64,000 nucleotides of DNA from JBIOHP01 sp044449065 (GCA_044449065.1 JBIOHP010000011.1:1-64000), one strand, 5' to 3'. Positions 36,091-44,857 are shown, counted from the first letter of the stretch. Numbers and translations are program-made. Notes: generated by a model from the letters alone, not told the origin.

Positions 36091-36731
36091 TGAGAAAATT
36101 AGCTGATAACATATTGAAGGGATTAATAATCGTTCTCCATGAACAGTTGGGTCTTACACCGAATGCGATCTCAACGGTCGGATTTATTATCGGCATTATC
36201 GCCGCGATTATTGTCTGCACCGGGCACATCGGGATAGGTTTGGCTGTTCTCGCTCTTTCGCAAATCGTAGACGGGTTGGATGGAGGCGTAGCGCGTCGGT
36301 ATAATCTTCAGTCGGAGAAGGGCGAACAGCTCGATATGTTCTATGATAGGATAAATGAACTTGCGATATTCCTTGCACTCGCATATATTGGAACAGTGAG
36401 TTTTCTTATAGCAATTCTCGCATTCATTGCAATTTTATTAGTAACGATGATTGAACCGCTTTCGGGATTCGATCCCGGCTTCAAGCGTTTCATGCTGTAC
36501 TTTGGATATTTCCTTATAAAAATATTTCAAATACAAGGATTGCAGTTGGCTTTAAACGTTGTCTTTTTTGCAAATCTTATTGTCTTTGCGGTTGGAACAA
36601 TTATTGTTGATTATCGGCTGCAACGGGAAATAGATACACAGGCGATTTTACGGCGTGATGCGGAGCGATTGCTCGGTTTACCGCAATCACCGGACGACCC
36701 GCCATCTTTTTTATCGAAATTATTTTCATGA
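36090..36731 (+). CDS. CDP-alcohol phosphatidyltransferase family enzyme (first copy)
   Basis: This 213-residue integral membrane enzyme carries the complete CDP-alcohol phosphotransferase motif: Asp 61, Asp 64, Ala-Arg 68-69, Gly 78, Asp 82 and Asp 86 in 'DGLDGGVARRYNLQSEKGEQ' and the following 'LDMFYDR'. The enzyme transfers a phosphatidyl or substituted phosphate group from a CDP-linked donor to an alcohol acceptor. Six helices fit the family. Given the neighbouring inositol-3-phosphate synthase, the candidates are a phosphatidylinositol(-phosphate) synthase or a CDP-inositol-using enzyme. It overlaps the ATP-grasp gene by 4 bases. Confidence 0.9.
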   Translation: MRKLADNILKGLIIVLHEQLGLTPNAISTVGFIIGIIAAIIVCTGHIGIGLAVLALSQIVDGLDGGVARRYNLQSEKGEQLDMFYDRINELAIFLALAYIGTVSFLIAILAFIAILLVTMIEPLSGFDPGFKRFMLYFGYFLIKIFQIQGLQLALNVVFFANLIVFAVGTIIVDYRLQREIDTQAILRRDAERLLGLPQSPDDPPSFLSKLFS

Positions 36732-37552
36732 AACTAAACTTTGCCGGCATCCGGCGCAAAACTGAGTTTTCACCCAATCACGTCGTCAACGATCTGCTTA
36801 TCATTAATCAGACCGCTGATGAGTTGCGCGCGCTTGGGGCCGTCGTTACCATGTATGACGAGGGGATAATCTCCTCAGATTCTATTAAGGAGAAGCTTGT
36901 ATTCTCGATGGTGCAAGGTCCGATCGGGTCAAGAACACTGCAAAAAATTGAAAAACGAGGTGTTTTCATAATCAATTCTGCGCAGGCAGTCATCAATTGT
37001 TATCGTCACAATATGGTGAAATTGCTTCCTGAAGCCGGGATCCTGTTTCCGAAAAGCGTTACCGTGCCCACCGATTTAGATACTAATTGGCGGTCGGCTG
37101 GATTTAAGTCTTCAAAAATTTGGATAAAACGCGGCGATGTCCACGCTGTGCATAAAGAAGATGTCGCCATCACAACAACGGACGACGAAGTGAGGAATCT
37201 CCTGCGTGAGTTTCATCAACGCGATATCCGTGAAGCGATCTTGCAGGAACATTTGGAGGGAGATACGGTAAAGTTTTATGCGCTGCGCGATAATGATTTG
37301 TTTCATTGGTACTACCTCAATGGAGTCTATCACACTCCGTTTAATGAAAAGAAACTGCATGAAATCGCGAATGCATCCGCCGAAGCTTTAGAATTATTTG
37401 TTTACGGCGGAGACGCAATCATCGGTAAAGACGGCAGCATAACGATTATCGATATCAACGATTGGCCCAGCTTCGCCCCGATCCGCGAAAACGCGAGCAG
37501 AGAAATTGCAAAACTTATTTACTCAAAAGCGAATGAATATCAATCTAATTAA
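36728..37552 (+). CDS. ATP-grasp (RimK/ITPK-like) protein of unknown substrate
   Basis: The 274-residue soluble protein has an ATP-grasp-like layout. An N-terminal domain contains 'GPIGSRTLQKIEKRGVFIIN' and 'AVINCYRHNMVKLL', where the residues before the central domain contact nucleotide. A central region has the lysine pair 'IWIKRGDVHAV' and 'AILQEHLEGDTVKFYALRD'. A C-terminal acidic motif, 'ITIIDINDWPSFAPIREN' with Asp-x-Asn, replaces the usual Glu/Asn metal pair. Family members are carboxylate-amine ligases or, in eukaryotes, inositol phosphate kinases (ITPK). Both make sense here. It overlaps the preceding CDP-alcohol gene and lies 4 bases before the aminotransferase. Confidence 0.75.
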   Translation: MKLNFAGIRRKTEFSPNHVVNDLLIINQTADELRALGAVVTMYDEGIISSDSIKEKLVFSMVQGPIGSRTLQKIEKRGVFIINSAQAVINCYRHNMVKLLPEAGILFPKSVTVPTDLDTNWRSAGFKSSKIWIKRGDVHAVHKEDVAITTTDDEVRNLLREFHQRDIREAILQEHLEGDTVKFYALRDNDLFHWYYLNGVYHTPFNEKKLHEIANASAEALELFVYGGDAIIGKDGSITIIDINDWPSFAPIRENASREIAKLIYSKANEYQSN

Positions 37553-37556
37553 TACT

Positions 37557-38903
37557 ATGACTAAGAAAGCAAACATACTAACGACCATTCCAGGACCAAA
37601 ATCTAAAGAAATATTCAATTTTGAAACAAACTATATCTCTCCCGGCATTCAAACCATTGCTACGCTGTCACAGATTGTGATGGAAAAGGGTGAGGGGTGT
37701 ATAATGCAGGATGTTGATGGTAACCGTTATATCGATTTTTTTGCCGGGGTTGCCGTGGCAAGTCTCGGATATAACCATCCCAAATATGTCAAAGCGATGC
37801 AGGATCAGGTTGCGAAGATACATGTTGGGAGTTTTACATCAAAAGTACGCGCTGATCTTTCCAAGCTCTTATCCGATCACGGCGTCGGTAATGTGAAACG
37901 GACTCAATATTATAGCGGCGGAGCCGAAGCGGTGGAAGCCGCTCTGCGCCTCGCAAAATCCTACACGAAGAAAAAAGAAGTACTCGGTTTTTGGGGAGGA
38001 TTTCATGGTAAAACGCTTGGAGTGGTCGGATTGATCGGTGATAATTTCAAACATCAATTAGGACCATTACCCTTCGGTATCTATAATACACCGTATGCCG
38101 ATTGCCGCAGGTGTCCGCTCGGATTCCCGGATCGGCCGGATGAATGCGCCTGGGCTTGCATCGATTTTCTCAAAAAGAAAATAAAAGTTGAAACTACCAA
38201 CGATATCGCCGCAATAATTGTAGAGCCGATTCAGGGCACGAACGGGAATGTCGTTCCGCAACCGGGCTTCTTAAAAGAATTAAGAAAAGTGTGCGATGAA
38301 ATTGGCGCTTTGTTGATTGTGGATGAGATGATCACGGGATTTGGACGTACAGGAAAGCTGTTCGGCTGTCAACACGAAAACATAATTCCCGATATTATGA
38401 CGATCGGTAAAAGTTTTGGCGGCGGCTACCCCATGACCGGACTCATGTCCCGCGATGAGGTGATCTTCTCGAAACCGTTTGCAAATCCAAGCGGCAGTTC
38501 CTCCAGCTATGGCGGAAATCCGCTTGCCTCAGCAGCGGCTTACGTGACTGTTAAGACCATTATTGAAGACGGGTTGATCGAGAATTCCGCAAAAGTCGGC
38601 GCATTTATGTTGAACAAATTAGAGACATTTAAAAATCGATTTCCCTTCGTCGGCGATGTGAGAGGAAAAGGACTGCTTATCGGTGTTGAACTTGTGAAAG
38701 ATAAAAAAACAAAAGAGAAACTCGATAAAGAAACATGCAAGCTGATTTTTCACGAATGTTTGAAACGCGGATTGATCGTAATGGGATATAATCCCGATAT
38801 TCGCATCAATCCGCCGCTTATTATCGATGAAGCAACCGCAGATGAAGGTATTGAAATCATGGCTGATGTTTTTACGCATGTCGCAGATCGAATCAACGCT
38901 TAA
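37557..38903 (+). CDS. Class III PLP-dependent aminotransferase
   Basis: An upstream ATG at 37506 lies inside the preceding gene, so the ATG at 37557 (448 residues) is preferred. The enzyme shows the PLP phosphate loop 'YYSGGAEAVEAALRLAKSY', 'GGFHGKTLG', 'AAIIVEPIQGTNGN', 'LLIVDEMITGFGRTGKLF' and the PLP lysine in 'DIMTIGKSFGGGYPMTG'. A four-cysteine loop ('DCRRCPLGFPDRPDECAWAC') is typical of one class III branch. It would move an amino group to an aldehyde or ketone substrate. The Gfo/Idh dehydrogenase two genes on could supply such a ketone, so an amino-polyol is conceivable; ordinary GABA or ornithine-type activity cannot be excluded. Confidence 0.87.
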   Translation: MTKKANILTTIPGPKSKEIFNFETNYISPGIQTIATLSQIVMEKGEGCIMQDVDGNRYIDFFAGVAVASLGYNHPKYVKAMQDQVAKIHVGSFTSKVRADLSKLLSDHGVGNVKRTQYYSGGAEAVEAALRLAKSYTKKKEVLGFWGGFHGKTLGVVGLIGDNFKHQLGPLPFGIYNTPYADCRRCPLGFPDRPDECAWACIDFLKKKIKVETTNDIAAIIVEPIQGTNGNVVPQPGFLKELRKVCDEIGALLIVDEMITGFGRTGKLFGCQHENIIPDIMTIGKSFGGGYPMTGLMSRDEVIFSKPFANPSGSSSSYGGNPLASAAAYVTVKTIIEDGLIENSAKVGAFMLNKLETFKNRFPFVGDVRGKGLLIGVELVKDKKTKEKLDKETCKLIFHECLKRGLIVMGYNPDIRINPPLIIDEATADEGIEIMADVFTHVADRINA

Positions 38904-39789
38904 ACCGCGCGATGTCGAGGAAACCCTCGATATTTATTTCTATAGGCCCCTCGGGTATTTTGTTGCACGGGCGGGTAAAACGCTTCGACTTTCACCGAAT
39001 GCGGTCACCATTATCAGCATCTTCATTGGTGTCGCGGCGGGGCATCTGTTTTATTATCGCGATATCGTCATAAATCTGTGGGGCATTGTTCTGTGGGTGA
39101 TTGCCGATATCCTTGACAGCGCAGATGGTCAGCTCGCCAGGATGACGAATACAAAGTCCAGATTCGGCAGAGTCCTGGATGGCTTTGCGACTAATATTAT
39201 TTTTCTAAGCATGTATACCCATCTGTTCCTCCGCATGCTCGGAATGGGTTACTCGCCGTGGTGGGGGGTTCTGGTTCTCGCAGGCGGAGTAAGCCATTCT
39301 CTTCAAAGCTCCATGGCGGATTATTATCGCAACGCGTATTTGAAATTTGTCATTGACCCCGAAAAGTCCGAACTTCACCGTGCTTCGGATTTGCGGGCGG
39401 ATTATGAAGCCGCGGGTTCTCACGCGCATCCGTTCAAGAAATTTCTTGGATGGGTCTATCTTGATTATACAGAGCGGCAGGAGAAACTTACGAAAAATTT
39501 CCAGAAGCTGAGGAATCGTGTCGAGAGCAACTATCATAATCAATTGCCGGATTGGTTCAGAGAAGAGTACCGCCGGTACAACAGGCCCCTGTTGAAATAT
39601 TATGCTATTCTCACAACCAATACCCGAATGATTGCAATGTCAATTTGCGTTTTGATCGGTCAGCCGCTCGCATATTTTTTTGTGGAAGCCGGCGCAATTA
39701 ATATTGTCATGATCGTTCTTTCGATTTACCAGGAACGCGTAAGCTGGAAATTAACCAGGGAGGTTGAAGCCCATGGAGCCGTTGCTTGA
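38878..39789 (+). CDS. CDP-alcohol phosphatidyltransferase family protein (second copy, altered motif)
   Basis: The ATG at 38878 is preferred over 38827 because it overlaps the aminotransferase by only 26 bases; this gives 303 residues. The membrane domain carries the family motif as 'DSADGQLARMTNTKSRFG' and 'RVLDGFATN': Asp 80, Asp 83, Arg 88, Gly 97 and Asp 101 are kept, but the fourth Asp (proposed general base) is Thr 105. The C-terminal 150 residues contain a helical charged insert before two more helices. It may use a different acceptor mechanism, or be non-catalytic. It is distinct in length and sequence from the copy at 36090. The TTG start of the next gene overlaps its TGA. Confidence 0.85.
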   Translation: MSQIESTLKPRDVEETLDIYFYRPLGYFVARAGKTLRLSPNAVTIISIFIGVAAGHLFYYRDIVINLWGIVLWVIADILDSADGQLARMTNTKSRFGRVLDGFATNIIFLSMYTHLFLRMLGMGYSPWWGVLVLAGGVSHSLQSSMADYYRNAYLKFVIDPEKSELHRASDLRADYEAAGSHAHPFKKFLGWVYLDYTERQEKLTKNFQKLRNRVESNYHNQLPDWFREEYRRYNRPLLKYYAILTTNTRMIAMSICVLIGQPLAYFFVEAGAINIVMIVLSIYQERVSWKLTREVEAHGAVA

Positions 39790-40802
39790 AACTTAGAGGA
39801 GCCCTTATCGGCATGGGGAATATCGCAACCCGGGGACACTTGCCCGCCTTACTTGAAGATCGCGATTTGATGGAGTCGGTTGATATCGTTGCGGTGATGG
39901 ATGTTGTCGAGACGCAACGTGAGTATATACACCAGATACTTCCGGGAGCAAGATATTATACAAATCTTGAAACGCTTCTCGATCAAGAGAAATTAGATTT
40001 TGTAGATATTTGCACGCCACCGTTTACTCATGCCGGCTATATACAGACATGCGCAGAGAAAGGATTGCACATCATCTGTGAAAAACCGCTCACTGATGGG
40101 TTGCAAAGCGCTAAAGAGGTTGCCTCCATCCTCAAAAAATCAAAAATCGTCTTTGTCCCATGTCACCAGTATAAATATTCGCCTTTATGGAAAGCAGTAC
40201 ATGATTGCGTGAAGATGAATGAACTCGGGCGAGTTACCTTTGCGCAGTTTAACGTTTTCCGTCTCCAGGCAGATACCGGAACGGCGGCGTGGAATCCGGG
40301 CTGGCGTACCGAGAAGAAACAAAGCGGTGGAGGGATATTGGTCGATACCGGCGCGCATTATTTTTACCTTATACAATTTCTTTTTGGTTTGCCTGTTTCT
40401 CTTTCCTGTACGTTGAGAACGCTTAACCATCCGGAATATCAGGTGGAAGATACAGCGGTCGTTGTGCTGGAATATCCGGGGATGCTCGTGCAAATCAATC
40501 TGACCTGGGCGGCAAGTCAGCGAGCAAACAGCGTCTATGTTGCCGGAACAAATGGAAGTTTGTCATACGATGGTGTATCATTGCTTCAAACAACGAATCA
40601 GGGGGTCAAAAATATTCCCATGCAGAATATTTCGGATAAAAAAGAGTATATTCGGTGGTACGCATCGCTGTTTAAAGAATTTTACCGGCGGGTGACGGAG
40701 AAAGATTATTCTGACGATCTGCTGGATGAGGCGGTAACGGTGATGGATTTGCTGGATCAAAGCTATGCATCGAATCGGATGGAGATACATTCCAAACAAT
40801 GA
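39786..40802 (+). CDS. Gfo/Idh/MocA family oxidoreductase
   Basis: The 338-residue protein starts with TTG overlapping the preceding stop by 4 bases. It has the Rossmann motif 'GALIGMGNIATRGHLPALL' (5-23), the catalytic 'CEKPLTDGLQSAKEVA' segment with its Lys, and 'GGILVDTGAHYFYLIQFLFG', where the Asp and His of the family active site lie. Members oxidise or reduce sugars and cyclitols with NAD(P), and myo-inositol dehydrogenase is one of them. In this operon the inositol ring or its phosphate is a plausible substrate. Sequence alone cannot distinguish inositol from other sugar substrates. Confidence 0.85.
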   Translation: MKLRGALIGMGNIATRGHLPALLEDRDLMESVDIVAVMDVVETQREYIHQILPGARYYTNLETLLDQEKLDFVDICTPPFTHAGYIQTCAEKGLHIICEKPLTDGLQSAKEVASILKKSKIVFVPCHQYKYSPLWKAVHDCVKMNELGRVTFAQFNVFRLQADTGTAAWNPGWRTEKKQSGGGILVDTGAHYFYLIQFLFGLPVSLSCTLRTLNHPEYQVEDTAVVVLEYPGMLVQINLTWAASQRANSVYVAGTNGSLSYDGVSLLQTTNQGVKNIPMQNISDKKEYIRWYASLFKEFYRRVTEKDYSDDLLDEAVTVMDLLDQSYASNRMEIHSKQ

Positions 40803-41479
40803 TGACAGCGGCGTTGTTCGATTTCGGAGGAACCATCGATACTAATGGCGTGCACTGGAGTGAAAGATTTTGGGAGTATTACCGGCGGTTTAATATCAGG
40901 GTCGCGAAAGGGGATTTTGAAAATGCCTTTGTCGCAGCGGATGTCGAAATCCTCAAGAATGATCTTTCACATTCAACATTTGAACACATTCTGGAACTCC
41001 AACTGTCTGCGCAATTCGATATATTAAATCTTCAGAAAGAACGATTGGTGCTACAAGATATCATTTCTGAATGTTATCGCGATACCGGTGTTGTAATTGC
41101 TGCAGCCAGGAATATTTTGGAAGAGCTAAAAACGAAATATAAACTGGCTCTTGTATCGAATTTTTACGGAAATCTGGAAATCGTTTGCGCCGAGTTTGGA
41201 TTGGATAAAACTTTTGATGTGAAGATCGATTCCGAGATAGTAGGTATTCGTAAACCGGACCTGCGGATATTCGGGATCGCTCTTGAACGGCTCTCCGTCA
41301 AACCCGAAGAGTCGTATGCCATTGGAGATTCCTATGATAGGGATATCGTCCCAGGTAAGCGACTCGGCTGCCGGACGATTTGGTTGAAAGGGAAAAGCTG
41401 GAAAGAAGAACGGCGCAACGAGTCGGCGGATTTTATCATCGCATCGTTTACGGAATTGAAGACAGTTTTAGCGAGATGA
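40799..41479 (+). CDS. HAD superfamily hydrolase (phosphatase-like)
   Basis: This 226-residue enzyme starts at an ATG overlapping the oxidoreductase stop. Motif I is 'LFDFGGTID', giving the nucleophile Asp 8 but Gly at the usual second Asp (position 10). Motif II is 'ALVSNFYGN', motif III 'GIRKPDLRIF' (Lys-Pro) and motif IV 'YAIGDSYDRDIVPGKRLG'. The cap is a C1 helical domain (about 20-90). Members remove phosphate from small metabolites. Dephosphorylation of inositol phosphate or of a phosphatidylinositol-phosphate intermediate is a fitting role here, but unproven. The altered motif I is also seen in active HAD enzymes. Confidence 0.85.
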   Translation: MMTAALFDFGGTIDTNGVHWSERFWEYYRRFNIRVAKGDFENAFVAADVEILKNDLSHSTFEHILELQLSAQFDILNLQKERLVLQDIISECYRDTGVVIAAARNILEELKTKYKLALVSNFYGNLEIVCAEFGLDKTFDVKIDSEIVGIRKPDLRIFGIALERLSVKPEESYAIGDSYDRDIVPGKRLGCRTIWLKGKSWKEERRNESADFIIASFTELKTVLAR

Positions 41480-41553
41480 AATTGAACATCCTTCGCAAAT
41501 TTTTAATTTGATTCTATTTATTGACCACAGTGTTATCGAAAAAGGATATTGAA

Positions 41554-42867
41554 ATGAAACAAAAATCTATTGCACCCCCAAAGGGAAAATTAGGCGTCCT
41601 GATTGTGGGTTTAAACGGCGCCGTAGCTACCACATTTCTTGCGGGGGTATTTGCCACCCGTAAAGGTATCGGACAACCCATTGGTTCTTTGACGCAAATG
41701 GGAACAATTCGTCTCGGGAAACGCACCGAACACAAATCCCCGCTTATCAAGGATTTTATCGGTCTTGCCGAACTCAAAGACCTTGAATTCGGCGGCTGGG
41801 ATATTCGCGACGAAAATTGTTTCGAATCAGCTACGGAAGCTGAGGTATTGCAACGGGATCATCTCGAACCCGTGAAGAAGGAACTTCAGGCGCTTCGCCC
41901 AATGAAAGCGGTATTTGACCGTTATTACGTCAAACGGCTTGAAGGCAAACATGTGAAAAAGGGGAAAACGAAGTATGACCTCATGGAACAGCTTCGCGTG
42001 GACATCCGGGAATTCAAGAAACAAAAAAAACTTGATCGCGTCATATTGATCTGGTGTGGAAGCACGGAAATATTTATTCCGGCCGGCGCTGTCCATAAAA
42101 ATTTAAAATCCTTCGAAAAAGCTATGAAGGAAAACCATAAAGAAATCGCGCCGAGCATGCTCTATGCGTATGCAGCGTTGATGGAAGACGTTCCGTTCAT
42201 CAACGGCGCACCGAATCTCACGGTGGATTTTCCTGCGATGATGGATTTAGCTAAGGAGAAAAATCTCCCGATCTCCGGAAAGGATTTCAAAACAGGGCAG
42301 ACACTGTTAAAAACCGTTCTCGCTCCGATGCTGAAAGCCCGGTTGATCGGATTACATGGATGGTTTTCGTCCAACATCCTCGGCAACCGCGATGGCGAAG
42401 TTCTCGATGATCCCGAATCCTTCAAAACAAAAGAAGAGAGCAAACTTTCCGTGCTCGACGGCATACTACAACCGGATCTCTACCCTGAATTGTACAAAGA
42501 ATATTATCATAAGGTACGCATTAATTATTATCCTCCCCGCGGAGATAATAAAGAAAGCTGGGATAACATTGATATCTTCGGTTGGATGGGTTACCCCATG
42601 CAGATGAAGGTAAACTTCCTCTGCCGCGATTCAATTTTAGCCGCTCCCATCGTTCTTGATCTTATTTTATTTACCGACCTTGCCCGCCGGGCGGGGATGA
42701 AAGGCATACAGGAATGGCTTTCGTTTTATTTTAAAAGCCCGATGTGCGCTCCTGGATTATACCCTGAACATGACCTTTTCATCCAGCTCATGAAACTCAA
42801 GAACACTCTCCGTCATCTCAAAGGGGAGGAGCTGATCACTCATCTGGGATTGGAGTATTACGATTAA
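41554..42867 (+). CDS. ino1: Inositol-3-phosphate synthase
   Basis: It converts glucose 6-phosphate to inositol 3-phosphate (L-myo-inositol 1-phosphate) with NAD. The frame is open from TTG at 41521, but the ATG at 41554 has AAAGGA upstream and gives 437 residues. The NAD-binding 'VGLNGAVATTFLAG' (18-31) is followed by 'PFINGAPNLTVDFPAM' and 'GKDFKTGQTLLKTVLAP', then 'GWFSSNILGNRDGEVLDDP', matching the family active-site lysine region. Length is near the bacterial norm. It closes the 12-kb operon; its 74-base gap after the HAD gene is the largest within the second half. The terminator at 42925 follows its stop. Confidence 0.93.
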   Translation: MKQKSIAPPKGKLGVLIVGLNGAVATTFLAGVFATRKGIGQPIGSLTQMGTIRLGKRTEHKSPLIKDFIGLAELKDLEFGGWDIRDENCFESATEAEVLQRDHLEPVKKELQALRPMKAVFDRYYVKRLEGKHVKKGKTKYDLMEQLRVDIREFKKQKKLDRVILIWCGSTEIFIPAGAVHKNLKSFEKAMKENHKEIAPSMLYAYAALMEDVPFINGAPNLTVDFPAMMDLAKEKNLPISGKDFKTGQTLLKTVLAPMLKARLIGLHGWFSSNILGNRDGEVLDDPESFKTKEESKLSVLDGILQPDLYPELYKEYYHKVRINYYPPRGDNKESWDNIDIFGWMGYPMQMKVNFLCRDSILAAPIVLDLILFTDLARRAGMKGIQEWLSFYFKSPMCAPGLYPEHDLFIQLMKLKNTLRHLKGEELITHLGLEYYD

Positions 42868-42924
42868 GCCGGGGTGAATTTATCCCATGTAACAAATCGA
42901 GTGTGTTCGAATCATCGGTGATTG

Positions 42925-42962
42925 AAAAACCTTGCGACAGGTAAAACTATCGCGAGGTTTTT
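42925..42962 (+). terminator. Terminator of the inositol-lipid operon
   Basis: Arms 42925-42936 (AAAAACCTTGCG) and 42951-42962 (CGCGAGGTTTTT) pair over 12 bases with one wobble, and a T-rich stretch follows. It lies 58 bases after the inositol-3-phosphate synthase stop and marks the end of the cluster. Confidence 0.82.
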
Positions 42963-42999
42963 ATTTTGTAAATCGTTTTAATTCTTGTGAAAATTCTCT

Positions 43000-43560
43000 A
43001 TGCCGCTAACTAAATGGAAAACCATCCGCCGGGAATCTGAAATCAAAAATCCTTGGTGGGAATACCGGAAAGATATTGTTCTATTACCCTCCGGTAAGGA
43101 AGGCGAATATCACTATGTGCATGTGGCAGGTTCCGCGATGATTATTCCAATCATGCCGGATGGACGGATAATTCTGGTCAATCAATACCGTTATTTACTC
43201 GATAGAGAAAGCTTGGAATTTCCCTGTGGAAGCATTAACGAGGGCTCATCGTACGATGAGACCGCGCTACATGAATTGGCAGAAGAAACTGGCTATTCCT
43301 CAGCAAAAATGACTTATATTGGCGAACATAATCCCTACAATGGTGTGACCGATGAAATTTCAAAAATATATGTTGCAGAAAAACCCTCTCCCGTTCATGC
43401 TAACCCTGATGAGACAGAAGAGTTTGAATATGTGTATGTGACGGTCGATGAGTTAGAAACAAAAATTGATAAAGGCATAATCTGGGATGGGATGACGCTT
43501 GCCGCATGGTCGCTCGCCCGGTTGAAGGTCAGAGAGCGCCTTAAAGGTTATGCGAGATAA
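43000..43560 (+). CDS. NUDIX hydrolase (ADP-ribose pyrophosphatase-like)
   Basis: The 186-residue protein has an N-terminal strand region, then the nudix helix 'GSINEGSSYDETALHELAEE' followed by 'TGY'. The catalytic Glu residues of 'ELAEETGY' are kept, while the first Glu of the box is Ser and the Arg is His. The upstream 'SLEFPCG' and the overall length resemble ADP-ribose/ADP-sugar pyrophosphatases. It probably hydrolyses a nucleoside diphosphate linked to another group. It is separated from the lipid operon by a terminator and lies one base ahead of the muramidase gene. Confidence 0.83.
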   Translation: MPLTKWKTIRRESEIKNPWWEYRKDIVLLPSGKEGEYHYVHVAGSAMIIPIMPDGRIILVNQYRYLLDRESLEFPCGSINEGSSYDETALHELAEETGYSSAKMTYIGEHNPYNGVTDEISKIYVAEKPSPVHANPDETEEFEYVYVTVDELETKIDKGIIWDGMTLAAWSLARLKVRERLKGYAR

Positions 43561-43561
43561 G

Positions 43562-44857
43562 ATGATGAAGAATCATACTGTATATATGGCTTGTATTTTT
43601 TTTAAGACAATTATTGGCATTCTATTGGTTATTTCGCTGTCATGTTATGCCGGTATTAAATCAACTTCCTCTCAAGATTCCAACGCTGTTAAAAAACACG
43701 TCCAAACCGGCGCTGAGGTATTGCTCCAAAAATATTTATCAATAATCAAAGATAAACGGGTCGGCTTAGTCTGTAATCAAACGACGGTTCTTCCCGATGG
43801 AACCCATTTGGTGGATACTCTGAGATCACTCGGCATTACCATAACGGCATTATTCGGACCCGAACACGGTATCCGCGGAACTGAAGCGGCTGGTGAAACC
43901 TTCGATAATAACAGGGACAAAAAAACCGGTATCCCGATCTATTCGCTGTACGGAAAAACAAAGAAACCGACTCCCGAAATGCTAAAAGATGTTGATATCT
44001 TGATCTTCGATATACAGGATATTGGGTCGAGATATTACACCTATGTAAGCACGATGGCGTATTGTATGGAGTCCGCCGCGGAAAACCATAAAAAGTTTAT
44101 TGTTCTTGATAGACCCAATCCAATCAACGGTAAGAATCTCGAGGGCACAGTTTTAGATCCCGCCTTTAAATCGTTTATCGGGATGTTTCCGATTCCTGTC
44201 AGGCACGGTATGACACTCGGCGAATTGGCAAAGATGATCGTCGGCGAGAAGTGGATGGATAATATTAAGGATATCGATTTGACAATTATCACGATGGATA
44301 ACTGGAACAGGAATCTCTGGTTTGACGAGACCTCTCTGGCTTGGATTCCTCCATCCCCGAATATGAAAACACTGGCAACCGCAACTGTGTATCCCGGAAC
44401 ATGCCTCTTTGAGGGGACCAATGTAAGCGAAGGGCGGGGAACGGATAAACCGTTTGAATTCATCGGGGCACCGTGGATTAATGCGGACACTTTAGCTTCG
44501 ACGTTGAATCTTGAAAAACATGCAGGCGTTAAATTTGAAAACATTGAATTCACCCCCCGGAGTGATTCGATCGCGGCGCCCAATCCAAAATACAAAAATG
44601 TTAAATGCGGAGGTGTGTTTGTTCACGTAACAGACCGTGATAAATTCCAGCCTTTCGAGACTGCAATTGCTATGCTGCATGCGATCCATGCGTGTTATCC
44701 GGAGAAGTTCAAAATCTCGAAAGATTCGTTTGAGCATTTGATCGGAATAAATATACTCGATCAACAGGGGAATCTTGATGAAAATATTGATCTTCAGCAT
44801 ATCACAGATGACATAAACGCATTTCAAGCCAAAAGGATAAAATACCTACTCTATTGA
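43562..44857 (+). CDS. namZ: NamZ-type (DUF1343) exo-beta-N-acetylmuramidase
   Basis: This exported protein starts with a hydrophobic signal containing 'LLVISLSC', perhaps a weak lipobox. The ATG at 43562 begins one base after the NUDIX stop; an ATG at 43550 would overlap it. The mature part has the DUF1343 signature 'GLVCNQTTVLPDGTHLVD', 'TALFGPEHGIRG', 'GIPIYSLYGKTKKPTPEML', 'ILIFDIQDIGSRYYTYVSTM' and 'GTNVSEGRGTDKPFEFIGAP'. NamZ enzymes remove N-acetylmuramic acid from the ends of peptidoglycan fragments and act in cell wall recycling. At about 432 residues the length is normal. Confidence 0.9.
   Translation: MMKNHTVYMACIFFKTIIGILLVISLSCYAGIKSTSSQDSNAVKKHVQTGAEVLLQKYLSIIKDKRVGLVCNQTTVLPDGTHLVDTLRSLGITITALFGPEHGIRGTEAAGETFDNNRDKKTGIPIYSLYGKTKKPTPEMLKDVDILIFDIQDIGSRYYTYVSTMAYCMESAAENHKKFIVLDRPNPINGKNLEGTVLDPAFKSFIGMFPIPVRHGMTLGELAKMIVGEKWMDNIKDIDLTIITMDNWNRNLWFDETSLAWIPPSPNMKTLATATVYPGTCLFEGTNVSEGRGTDKPFEFIGAPWINADTLASTLNLEKHAGVKFENIEFTPRSDSIAAPNPKYKNVKCGGVFVHVTDRDKFQPFETAIAMLHAIHACYPEKFKISKDSFEHLIGINILDQQGNLDENIDLQHITDDINAFQAKRIKYLLY

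Noticed and set aside
38091..38160. Four-cysteine loop in the aminotransferase as a novel zinc insertion
   Set aside because: A similar Cys-rich loop is found in a whole branch of class III aminotransferases, so it is a family trait.
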